From positions 1-64,000 of the forward strand of contig NZ_JBNPXQ010000008.1 of assembly GCF_050433225.1 (NCBI RefSeq): a DNA stretch of 64,000 nt, read 5' to 3'. This document shows, piece by piece, positions 7,969-15,748 of this stretch (positions are counted from its first letter, which is position 1; each line of letters begins with the position of its first letter). The translations under genes were made by a program, and so were the position numbers. The DNA is from Sphingomonas_D zeicaulis (GTDB lineage: Bacteria > Pseudomonadota > Alphaproteobacteria > Sphingomonadales > Sphingomonadaceae). The notes below the pieces were generated by a model. That model had not been told where the DNA came from. It saw nothing but the letters and a program-made list of their open reading frames with translations, and ran no database searches.

Positions 7969-8874
7969 TCAGCGCCCGGGACGGTGACGGTTGGCCGGTG
8001 CCGGGGTTCTCATGAACGCCACAACGTCGCGGTTGAAGCGGTCCGCCGCCATCCACGGCGCGAAATGCCCGACCTGTGGGAAGACCGTCAGCGTGGCGCC
8101 GGGGATCGTCCGCGCGAGATAGGCCGGATGTTCGGATGTAATGAACTCGTCGCGCGCGCCCGCCGCGATCCGCACCCGCGGCCCCTCGATCGCGGAGAGC
8201 GCCGCGGCCGTATAGCGCGGCTCGTTCGCTTGCAGCCTGCGCACGGCGTCATGCAACGCCCCAAACCCGTCCGGCGTGGGAGACAAGGCGCGATAGTCCG
8301 CGATCAGGCGCGGCCCGATCTCCTTCAGGATTGGCGCCTGCTGGGCGTCCGCGCGCACCCCCTGCGGATCCATGTTGGCACCATAGGCATAGATGCGGTC
8401 GAACCGCTGCGGCGCACGCATCGCGAGGACGAGCGCGGTGATCCCACCATCGCTCCATCCCACCACATGGGCGCGCTCCACGCGCAGATGATCCATCACC
8501 GCCAGCACGTCCCGCGCGAACAGATCATAGCTCAGCGACTGCTGGCCGAGCGTGCTGCGCCCATGGCCGCGCGTATCGATCAGGATCACGCGAAAGCCCG
8601 CCGCGACCAGCGCAGGCACCTGCCGATCCCAGGCGCGGCTGCTCGAACGACCGCCGTGAAGAAGCAGGATCGGCGTGCCCTCGCCGACAGAGCCGTACCA
8701 GATGTCGGCGCCGCCGGTGCTGACCCGGCCCTCGACCAGAGGCGCGCCTGTTGGTGCGCGCGATGGGGTCTGATCGGCCGTCGCGGTGTCGGATGCGGCG
8801 GTGGCTGCATCCGGGTGCATGCCCCCATCGCCCACTGACAAGAGAAGCGCGATCGACGCGACCAAGATACTCAT
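7969..8874 (-). CDS. alpha/beta hydrolase
   Basis: This 301-residue alpha/beta-fold hydrolase has the oxyanion motif LLHGG (about residues 71-75), the nucleophile elbow GWSDGG (Ser141), an acid near GARDEF (about residue 252) and the catalytic His in QVGHFAPW (about residue 279). The first 25 residues start hydrophobic (MSILVASIALLLSVG), so a secretion signal is plausible, although the cleavage site is unclear and a low-complexity Ala/Thr linker follows. It resembles non-haem haloperoxidase/esterase-type hydrolases; the substrate is unknown. The upstream methyltransferase lies on the same strand. Confidence 0.88.
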   Translation of the reverse strand: MSILVASIALLLSVGDGGMHPDAATAASDTATADQTPSRAPTGAPLVEGRVSTGGADIWYGSVGEGTPILLLHGGRSSSRAWDRQVPALVAAGFRVILIDTRGHGRSTLGQQSLSYDLFARDVLAVMDHLRVERAHVVGWSDGGITALVLAMRAPQRFDRIYAYGANMDPQGVRADAQQAPILKEIGPRLIADYRALSPTPDGFGALHDAVRRLQANEPRYTAAALSAIEGPRVRIAAGARDEFITSEHPAYLARTIPGATLTVFPQVGHFAPWMAADRFNRDVVAFMRTPAPANRHRPGR

Positions 8875-9208
8875 GAGAACGGGCTCCGACTAAAATCTGG
8901 GCGACGAGGATAGGATGGACGCTGCGCCGAAGCTGGCGGCCTATGCAGACCGCGGTAAGACTTCTGTTCTCGCAGTTTGCATCGCCGATCATCGCAAGGT
9001 CGCTCACGATCCTTGTTGCGGGATGTCTCACCGTCAACCTTCCAGCTTGGCGTTGTTACGCGAGTAGCGCGATCTGACCGGGGTGGGCGCTGCCGGAACG
9101 AAGCTGTGGAGGGAGTATCAGATCAATTGTGGTTGACCGTTCTGGCGCAGCGTTGACGACGGCTTCCGACCAGCTCAAGGCACGCGTCAACTTGGCAGAG
9201 ATTTGGCT
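8875..9208. other. intergenic stretch, no gene recognised
   Basis: These 334 bases lie between the hydrolase start and the end of the TetR gene. I see no credible open reading frame, tRNA or terminator. The base composition begins to drop in GC here relative to the left flank, which marks the start of the segment with lower GC content. Confidence 0.5.
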
Positions 9209-9835
9209 TCAAGTAGCAGCGCTTCCGACCGGCGCGCTGAGCTTCGTGCTCTCGGCCAGCACTCGAACCGAAAGAGCTGCATTTCTCGCGGCCATGACCA
9301 GACGGTCGGTTGCCCACCCCTGACGTGCGAGTGCCGACAGCCCGTGCATTATGGAGGCTACCAGATCGCTGATGGGCTCCGACAGATCCGGTCGCGACTT
9401 GGCTATGAGGTCGCGCATACGCAGACGGCCGTCCTCCGCAATCTGTTCGGCGGCGGACGATGCATTCGGGTCGCTGCAGTTGCGTGTGGCGTCCAACACC
9501 AGGCAGCCCTTTGCCAGAGCCTGCTCGCTGTAGGTGACGGCACGCGCGACCAAGAACTGCTCGATCGCAGCGGCGATAGGGCGCCCCTCGATCAAAAACT
9601 CATCGATCGGCAGCGCAGCGCTGGCGTGACGATCTAGAATCTTTTGGAAGAACGCCGCCTTACTCCCAAATGCGGCGTAAAAGCTCGGAGCAGCGATGCC
9701 CAGCGCGTGCGTCAGGTCCGCGAGGGATACGCCGTCATAGCCACGCTCATGAAAGAGCCGCTGTCCCACCTCAAGCGCTGCATTGACGTTAAATGACCGA
9801 GGTCGGCCCGATCGGCCAGATTTTTTATCGCGCAC
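9209..9835 (-). CDS. TetR/AcrR family transcriptional regulator
   Basis: This 208-residue repressor has an N-terminal TetR helix-turn-helix (about residues 12-58, including LFHERGYDGVSLADLTHALG and SFYAAFGSK) and a helical ligand-binding C-terminal domain resembling the TetR_C_33 type. The start is GTG at 9835: the next codons give a basic N-terminal arm (RDKKSGRSGRPR). It is divergent from an MFS efflux gene 197 bp away, the usual repressor-pump arrangement. Two matching 18-bp palindromes lie between them, one overlapping this gene's start codon, which predicts autorepression and control of the pump by a hydrophobic drug-like inducer. Confidence 0.92.
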   Translation of the reverse strand: MRDKKSGRSGRPRSFNVNAALEVGQRLFHERGYDGVSLADLTHALGIAAPSFYAAFGSKAAFFQKILDRHASAALPIDEFLIEGRPIAAAIEQFLVARAVTYSEQALAKGCLVLDATRNCSDPNASSAAEQIAEDGRLRMRDLIAKSRPDLSEPISDLVASIMHGLSALARQGWATDRLVMAARNAALSVRVLAESTKLSAPVGSAAT

Positions 9836-9840
9836 TAAAA
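9823..9840. promoter_or_regulatory. predicted TetR operator O2, overlapping the tetR start codon
   Basis: Palindrome TTTTA-N8-TAAAA with core TCGCGCAC. The core is identical in seven of eight positions to that of the site 47 bp away. It spans the GTG start of the TetR gene, so binding would block the gene's own expression. Confidence 0.6.
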
Positions 9841-9869
9841 AACTCCTTGCATAAGACGTGCGGCGAGAT

Positions 9870-9887
9870 ATTTAGCGCGCACTAAAT
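9870..9887. promoter_or_regulatory. predicted TetR operator O1
   Basis: Near-perfect 18-bp palindrome with perfect 6-bp arms ATTTAG / CTAAAT around CGCGCA. It lies in the divergent promoter region between the TetR and MFS genes, 35 bp upstream of the TetR start. It shares the TTTA-NCGCGCAC-TAAA pattern with the second site at 9823-9840. Confidence 0.65.
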
Positions 9888-10032
9888 AAATTGCAAAATC
9901 CAACCATCGCCGGGGTCTCGGCCTTTGGCCGAACCATAGGCGCTGGTGGCGTAGCCAGTTCAATTGACGATCGACGGCGGATCACACGTCTGCGCCGAAC
10001 TCCGGTGCCCGACAGACATCCAGGGAACCATC

Positions 10033-11526
10033 ATGACAAACGATTATTCAAGGCTGCGTTCGGTGGCTGTGCTTGTGGCTGTGTGCTTCGCTTCAGCGTC
10101 CATGCCACTGGCCTTTACGGGGCCAACTGTAGCCCTGCCGAGCATCGGCATGGCGCTTGGCGGCTCGCCGGTTTCGATCAGTTGGGCCACCAACGCCTAT
10201 CTGCTGACCTTCGGAAGCCTGCTCCTCGCGGCCGGGTCGCTGGCTGACCGCTACGGTCGCAAACGGGTATTCTCGATCGGAACTGGCGGGTTCGCGATCC
10301 TGTCGGTTATGCTCGCCCTCGTGCCGGACATGACCAGCTTCAATCTGATCCGCGCAGCAGAAGGTGTCACCGCCGCTGCTGCGATGTCTGCCGGGATGGC
10401 GGTTCTCGCGCAGGAGTTTGATGGCCCTGGACGGCTGCGGGCGTTCAGCTTCGTGGGAGCGAGCTTTGGGATCGGCCTGTCAATCGCGCCGGTCGCCTCC
10501 GGCCATCTATTCGAGGCGTTCGGCTGGAGAAGCATCTTCGCGGTGGTCGTCGGCTTCGATTTACTTGCTTTCGTAATCGGCGTGTTCTCTATCTTGGAAA
10601 CGCGGGACCCTGAAGCTAAAGCGGTCGACTGGTGGGGATGCTTCAGCTTTACGCTGGCGCTTGCGGCTTTGACGTCGGCAATACTTGACGGTCCCGACCG
10701 CGGCTGGTCCCACCCAATGGTGCTGATCTTGTTTGGATTAGCGATCGCGCTTCTGACCGTGTTCATTGTGATTGAACGACGCGTTGCTCGCCCCATGCTC
10801 GACCTGAGCTTGTTTCGCTATCGGAAATTTGTGGGCGTACAAGTTCTTGCCGCCGCGCCCGCCTATGGCTTCGTCGTGCTTCTTATACTGCTGCCAATCC
10901 GCCTCGTTGGTATCGATGGGATGACTGCCTCAGAAGCCGGCCGAACGATGCTCGCCATGTCAGCGCCCTTGCTGATCCTGCCGCTTCTTGCGGGCTCGCT
11001 GACCCGTTGGCTGTCACCTGCGACACTTTGCGGCCTTGGCCTCGTAGTCGCCAGCGCGGGAGTCTTCTGGCTAGGTCAGGTCCCGATCGGTGCAGGCATC
11101 GCCGCGATCGCGCCGGCTCTCCTTGCGATCGGCGTCGGCATCAGCTTCCCATGGGGACTGATGGACGGTCTTGCGGTCAGCGTTGTACCGAAGGAACGTG
11201 CCGGCATGGCTGCAGGCATCTTTGGGACCGTTCGCGTGGCCGGAGAGTGCATTGCTTTAGCGCTGGTCACGGCTCTGCTGAACGGCCTGGCGCAGTCGCA
11301 AGTGTCAGACCGCATTCCGCAGCCCGCAATCTCGTCGGCGGTCGCGCTGCGGCTTGCTACGGGCGACCTTCCTGGCGCATCGGCGCTCGCTCCTCAAGTT
11401 CCGCCGCCGATACTGCTCGCAGGCTATGGTCAAGCATTCAGCGTGCTGACCATTTGCCTCGCCGCTGTAACGCTCGTGACGGCGGTAGTCGTGTTCATTT
11501 CACTGCGACGATCAGCGGTCGACTGA
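10033..11526 (+). CDS. MFS transporter, DHA2-type drug efflux
   Basis: This 497-residue inner-membrane protein has about 14 hydrophobic helices, fitting the DHA2 (QacA/EmrB-like) drug:H+ antiporter group. MFS motif A is visible in the loop after helix 2 (GSLADRYGRKR), and helix 5 has a glycine-rich stretch (GASFGIGLSIAPVASG) resembling antiporter motif C. The ATG at 10033 follows AGGGAA and starts at the expected cytosolic N terminus; an upstream in-frame TTG at 9964 would add 23 residues and is less likely. It is divergent from a TetR gene with two operators between, so drug-inducible expression is expected. Substrate is unknown. Confidence 0.92.
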   Translation: MTNDYSRLRSVAVLVAVCFASASMPLAFTGPTVALPSIGMALGGSPVSISWATNAYLLTFGSLLLAAGSLADRYGRKRVFSIGTGGFAILSVMLALVPDMTSFNLIRAAEGVTAAAAMSAGMAVLAQEFDGPGRLRAFSFVGASFGIGLSIAPVASGHLFEAFGWRSIFAVVVGFDLLAFVIGVFSILETRDPEAKAVDWWGCFSFTLALAALTSAILDGPDRGWSHPMVLILFGLAIALLTVFIVIERRVARPMLDLSLFRYRKFVGVQVLAAAPAYGFVVLLILLPIRLVGIDGMTASEAGRTMLAMSAPLLILPLLAGSLTRWLSPATLCGLGLVVASAGVFWLGQVPIGAGIAAIAPALLAIGVGISFPWGLMDGLAVSVVPKERAGMAAGIFGTVRVAGECIALALVTALLNGLAQSQVSDRIPQPAISSAVALRLATGDLPGASALAPQVPPPILLAGYGQAFSVLTICLAAVTLVTAVVVFISLRRSAVD

Positions 11527-12288
11527 TCAGCATCGCAAGATTGATTGGCGGCTCTCATCAGGTGGTAAAGTCTTCACCGCGTCGGCAACCTCATTGCGTG
11601 TCGCGCGCTCGCGCATATCAAGCATAATGCCCACTACCATCGCTTCGAGCGCGGACTACCCTTGTCGGACACGGTGCAATTGTCATGGGCGGCATGGGCA
11701 CTGCAAGCATGACTTCCAGTTAAGCGTTATGCAGAATCGAAAGTAACAAACTGCGGAGACCCGATTTGCCGACCCGCGATCTTATGGCTGGATACAAAAA
11801 CGCGCGCCCCATATTAAAGACGATTAATAGCTTAACTTCGTCGTTACCTATAGATCATTGTCAGATTCGCCATCCTGTTCCGCTAAAATCTGCCTGTCGG
11901 TAGCCGGCCCAGCATAGGTCTTCCCGCGACGCCGCCTGGACAGCGCTGAACGTCAGTTTCTGACAGGAGCAGACGTGCAAGCTTTGGCCGAGAACGACCG
12001 GTTTGTCGCAATATTCGACGTTGCTCTGATCGCATTCGTCACGGACGAACGGCAATTTCAAGCAAAAGGCTAGGTTGCCAATCGCCTGACACACCCCCCG
12101 AAAAACGGGCCGCGTCCCTGGCCATTGGGACGCGACCCAGTCAGAGCGAAAAAGGAGAGGATCCTCTGCCCGGAGGCCCGGTGCGCAAGGGGGTGAGCGC
12201 CGGAACCACCACGGCTCATTCTCTATTGATTGAATCGAGAATAAAGCAACTTCCTGTTTGCGGGCGAAAAGCTGGGCTGGGGCGGGGA
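11527..12288. other. 760-bp non-coding stretch with lower GC
   Basis: No gene here could be supported. The stretch is distinctly AT-richer than most of the window (for example around 11800-11870) and contains no tRNA, IS end or protein remnant that I recognise. A small reading frame on the minus strand (GTG at 12094 to 11861, 77 codons, seven Cys) lacks a convincing ribosome binding site and was not called. The right part holds a minus-strand terminator at 12101-12138, a perfect 12-bp palindrome AGAGGATCCTCT at 12156-12167, and a dyad ATTCTC-N13-GAGAAT at 12218-12242 of unknown meaning. Confidence 0.5.
12101..12138 (-). terminator. terminator of the exported-protein/MFS operon
   Basis: Read on the minus strand, a 12-bp stem (GGGTCGCGTCCC with GGGACGCGGCCC, one G-T pair) and 8-nt loop are followed by GTTTTT. 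It lies about 150 bases past the stop codon of the 12289-14115 gene and would end that operon. Confidence 0.75.
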
Positions 12289-14115
12289 TCAGCCCGCCCA
12301 GGGAAACGCCAATGTCGGGCGCAGCGCATAGCGCGCCATCTTCAGCGCCAGCCTTGCGCCGCTGCCCGGCGCCAGCGCCAGAGTCAGGTCACGCCCGCCG
12401 ACCGGGGTGGTGCGGCCGTCGATCGTCACCATGTCGATGCGATGCTCGCCATAGGCGCCGCCGCGGATCACCACGCGGCGCTCGCTGCCGGCGCTGAGGT
12501 TGACGAGCGTCACCTCGGTCGTGTCCGTCGACAGGCTGTGGACCAGCGCGGCGACATCCTCGGGCACGCCGGCGCGGCGGGCGGTGGGGTCGAAATAGCG
12601 CAGCCGGCTGTGCAGCGGCACGCCGCCCTGCGGCGGTGACGTCTTCGACCAGGGCGGGCGGGCGATGTGGAGGCCGCCGGTCATCGTCTGGACCAGGCTG
12701 GCGACGCTCGCCGGGTTGATGCCGATCGGCCAGTCGGCGAGGCGCGTTTCGGGGGTGGTGTCATCCTCCTCGCGCAGCTTCACCCGCGCGGCGATCCGCG
12801 CGAGGTCGGCGGCCATCGCGGTCTCGGGATAGGCCGGGTTGCGGCCCTCGAGGAAATCCAGCCAGGGATGGTCGCCCGCCGCCGCGCGATCGTCGGCGCG
12901 CTGCGACATATACCAGATCTCGAACCCGCTCGCGCGATACGGGCCCGGCTTCCAGCCATACCAGCCCTCCGCGCCATACATGCTGGGGGCAGAGAGCGTG
13001 CCGTCGATGCTGCGCGAGGCGTCGTTGATCCGCGCGGTCTGGCGGCGCCACAGGTCGATGAATCCCATGTCGCCGCTCATCACCACCGCGCCCATGAAGG
13101 CGGTGATCGATCGCGGCACCCGGTTGCGATTCTCGCGCGCCCCGGTCTGCGGCACCACCGGTGAGAAGCCCCAGCCATAGACGCTCTTCCACCAGTCGGC
13201 GCCGACGCTGCCGTCGGGCCGCACATAGCTGGGCAATATGTCGTTGTTTTTCGCCGCCCGCTCGGCCCAGGCGCCGAGATAATCGAGCGCCCAGCGGCGA
13301 TAGCGTTCGCCGCCGCCCAGCGCATAGGCGTTGAGGCCCAAGGTGGTCGATTGCAGGTTCAGCGGATTGTCGCCGATCACATCGCCATATTCGGCATAAT
13401 GGTCCAGCGTCTGCTGATAGCTGGTCTCGCCATGCTCCATGTGGAAAGGCGTGGGATCGAACGGATCGCCCGCCCAGTCGAGCGGCGTCGCCGCGCGCAG
13501 CATCGGGCCGCGGCTGCCGTTGAGCAGGCTGCGCATCATCCGCCGCGCGGGATCATAGTTGCGCACGGCGGGATCGCGGCCGGTGTAGAAATCGGCGAAG
13601 CGGCGCGTGCGCTGGCGCAACCGCGCGTCGCCGGGCATCGAGAGGCCCATCAGGTTGAAGCTGGTCAACCCTTCCGCATTGTGCTGCCAATCCATCTGCA
13701 CGGGGAATTCGCGATGATACATGCCGGCGCGCGCGATCGGCACATCCACCGTCTTCGCCGCGGTGAACTGGCGGATATGGCCTTCCCAGAACCGGCTGGC
13801 GAGGTCGCGGATGCGGTCGCTGCCGCCCAGCGCGTGCAGCAGGAACCAGTCGTTGGTCGCCTCCGCCGCATCGTCCGGCCCGTCATTGGCGCCCCAGCGC
13901 TCGAACACCTTCAGATGATCGCGGGCGTCGACATATTTTGCGTAGAAGGCGGCGCACGCCTCGGCATTGGCGGCGAGCAGCCGGCGCTGCATCACCGCCC
14001 AGCGCGGCGCCGCCATCGGCGTGGAGACGGTCAGCAGGGGCGCCGCCGCGCGCGCCTGCGCGGGCAAGGCGAGCGCCGCCGCGCCGGCAAGGAAACCGCG
14101 CCTGTCGATCCGCAT
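12289..14115 (-). CDS. Tat-exported protein of unknown function, 608 aa
   Basis: The N terminus carries a twin-arginine signal (RRGFLAGAAALALPAQARA), so the folded protein should reach the periplasm. The roughly 580-residue mature part is helical, with many aromatic and His residues in short motifs (DWQHNAEGL, FHMEHGETSYQQ, WKSVYGWGFSPV). It ends in a beta-rich C-terminal region with a conserved-looking VTLVNLSAGSERRVVIRGG strand pair. This layout (helical toroid then beta domain) is common in polysaccharide lyases and glycoside hydrolases, but no named family is recognised. Its ATG overlaps the stop of the upstream MFS gene (TAATG), implying translational coupling. With that permease and the divergent TonB receptor, a role in processing an imported glycan or acidic sugar is inferred. 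Confidence 0.85.
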   Translation of the reverse strand: MRIDRRGFLAGAAALALPAQARAAAPLLTVSTPMAAPRWAVMQRRLLAANAEACAAFYAKYVDARDHLKVFERWGANDGPDDAAEATNDWFLLHALGGSDRIRDLASRFWEGHIRQFTAAKTVDVPIARAGMYHREFPVQMDWQHNAEGLTSFNLMGLSMPGDARLRQRTRRFADFYTGRDPAVRNYDPARRMMRSLLNGSRGPMLRAATPLDWAGDPFDPTPFHMEHGETSYQQTLDHYAEYGDVIGDNPLNLQSTTLGLNAYALGGGERYRRWALDYLGAWAERAAKNNDILPSYVRPDGSVGADWWKSVYGWGFSPVVPQTGARENRNRVPRSITAFMGAVVMSGDMGFIDLWRRQTARINDASRSIDGTLSAPSMYGAEGWYGWKPGPYRASGFEIWYMSQRADDRAAAGDHPWLDFLEGRNPAYPETAMAADLARIAARVKLREEDDTTPETRLADWPIGINPASVASLVQTMTGGLHIARPPWSKTSPPQGGVPLHSRLRYFDPTARRAGVPEDVAALVHSLSTDTTEVTLVNLSAGSERRVVIRGGAYGEHRIDMVTIDGRTTPVGGRDLTLALAPGSGARLALKMARYALRPTLAFPWAG

Positions 14116-15449
14116 TATTTCAGCTCCAGCCGGCGGATCGGACCGACGATGACCATGAAGGCGAAGATGGTCAGCAGGCAATGCGCGCCGACGAAGACGA
14201 GCGCGAGGTCGAAGGATCCGGTCACGCCGACGATATAGCCGACCACGATCGGGGTGACGATGCCGGCGATGTTGCCGAACATGTTGAACACGCCGCCGGA
14301 AAGCCCCGCGAGCTGCTTGGGCGCGACGTCCGCCATCACCGCCCAGCCGAGCGAGGCGACGCCCTTGCCGAAGAAGGCGATGGCCATCAACGTCACCACC
14401 AGCCACTCCTGCTCCACCCACACGCAGGCGATGATCAAGGTGGCAAGCAGCATGCCGAACACCAGCGGGCCCTTGCGCGCGACGTTGAGCGAGCCGGTGC
14501 GCCTGAGCAGATAGTCGGAGGCGAAGCCGCCGACGAGGCCGCCGGCAAAGCCGCACAGCGCCGGCGCCGCCGCGGCGAAACCCGCCTCCAAGATGTTGAG
14601 GCCGCGTTCCTTGACCAGGTAGATCGGGAACCAGGTGACGAAGAAATAGGTCAGCACATTGATGCAATATTGGCCGAGATAGATGCCCAGCATCATCCGG
14701 TTGGCGAGCAGCTGGCGGATATTGGCCCAGGTGAAGGTGGGGGCCTTGTCGGGGCCGGCGCCCTGATCCTCCATGTGGATCAGCCCGCCGCCCGCCTCGA
14801 TATGCGCAAGCTCGGCGGCGTTGATCGAGGGGTGCCTCGCCGGGCTGTGGATATAGCGCAGGAACGCCGCGGTCGCGACGAGGCCGAGCCCGCCCATCAC
14901 CCAGAACACCGCGCGCCAGCCGAAGCTGTGCACCAGCCATCCCATCAGCGGCGCGAAGGCGACCAGCGCGAAATATTGCGAGGAATTGAAGATGGCGGAG
15001 GCGGTGCCGCGCTCCGGCCCCGGAAACCAGGCCGCGACCAGCCGCGCGTTGCCGGGGAAGGAGGGCGCCTCGGCGAGCCCGACGAGGAAGCGCAGCGCGA
15101 ACAAGGTGGCGACGATCGGCAGGCCGAACAGGAAGCCCACCGTGCCCTGCAGCGCGGTGAAGACGGACCAGAGCGCGATCGCGCCGGCATAGATGCGTTT
15201 GGTGCCGAACCGGTCGAGCAGCGCGCCGCCGGGAATCTGCGCCAGCACATAGGCCCAGGCGAAGGCGGAAAGGATGAAGCCGATCTGGACGGGGCTCAGC
15301 CCCAGCTCGCCCGCGGCGGCGTTGCCGGCGATCGAGAAGGTTGCGCGATCGGCATAGTTGATCGTGGTGATGATGAAGATCAGCGCAATGATCCGGTGGC
15401 GGACGTGGCTCGGTTTGTCGGCGACGTCTGCGGCGGCGGCTCGGTTCAA
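14115..15449 (-). CDS. MFS transporter, anion:cation symporter (ACS) type
   Basis: This 444-residue, 12-helix permease resembles the ACS group (ExuT, GudP, DgoT), which brings hexuronates, glucarate or galactonate into the cell with protons. Visible landmarks are the NYADRATFS start of helix 1, the GGALLDRFGTKR loop (motif A) and the LVGLAEAPSFPGNARLVAAWF region typical of ACS members. The start is a TTG at 15449 preceded by AGGAGA eight bases upstream; no in-frame ATG lies nearby. Its TAA stop overlaps the ATG of the exported-protein gene. It is divergent from a TonB receptor gene, with shared regulation likely through the 299-bp gap. The exact acid substrate is unknown. Confidence 0.9.
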   Translation of the reverse strand: MNRAAAADVADKPSHVRHRIIALIFIITTINYADRATFSIAGNAAAGELGLSPVQIGFILSAFAWAYVLAQIPGGALLDRFGTKRIYAGAIALWSVFTALQGTVGFLFGLPIVATLFALRFLVGLAEAPSFPGNARLVAAWFPGPERGTASAIFNSSQYFALVAFAPLMGWLVHSFGWRAVFWVMGGLGLVATAAFLRYIHSPARHPSINAAELAHIEAGGGLIHMEDQGAGPDKAPTFTWANIRQLLANRMMLGIYLGQYCINVLTYFFVTWFPIYLVKERGLNILEAGFAAAAPALCGFAGGLVGGFASDYLLRRTGSLNVARKGPLVFGMLLATLIIACVWVEQEWLVVTLMAIAFFGKGVASLGWAVMADVAPKQLAGLSGGVFNMFGNIAGIVTPIVVGYIVGVTGSFDLALVFVGAHCLLTIFAFMVIVGPIRRLELK

Positions 15450-15552
15450 GATCGGGCTCTCCTCATCATGCCGCCCATCTGTCGGGGCGGTCGGACCAAC
15501 TCGGGTCTGACGCTAGACCCCGCCTTGTGCCGGGTCCAAGTCCAAATCGGGC

Positions 15553-15599
15553 ATGATCAATCCATATCTTGGCTTGATCCGAGGGTGCGGATCAAAGCC
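15553..15599. promoter_or_regulatory. cluster of GATCAA half-sites in the divergent promoter
   Basis: The 299-bp gap between the MFS and TonB receptor genes (15450-15748) contains three GATCAA elements within 47 bases: TGATCAATCC, TTGATCC and GGATCAAAGCC. The last two form a hairpin-like inverted repeat (GGCTTGATCC, 8-nt spacer, GGATCAAAGCC, one bulge). A further dyad GGGTC-N8-GACCC sits at 15503-15520. These are candidate binding sites for a regulator of both transcription units; no regulator gene is adjacent. Confidence 0.35.
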
Positions 15600-15748
15600 T
15601 TCCGGGGATCAGTGCAACTCGTGCATCGATCCATGCCGCATTGAGGTTGGCCTCCGGCGGCGAAGCGGCGCTATCGATTCATGGTCCGATCCGGCTCCAA
15701 GGCCGGGCAGCATAAGCGCAACGCGCACAGAAATAGGGGAGTGAGGCC

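Noticed and set aside
9964..10032. Upstream TTG start for the MFS efflux gene
   Set aside because: The added 23 residues are hydrophilic with no ribosome binding site, whereas ATG 10033 follows AGGGAA and begins at the usual N terminus.
11861..12094. 77-codon minus-strand reading frame with seven Cys in the lower-GC gap
   Set aside because: GTG start without a sound ribosome binding site, directly behind a terminator, and no recognisable family.
13938..15644. Long plus-strand frame (568 codons) opposite the MFS and exported-protein genes
   Set aside because: Antisense shadow typical of GC-rich DNA: charged, repetitive Arg/Asp/Glu/Gln composition and no domain, while the minus strand encodes clear proteins.
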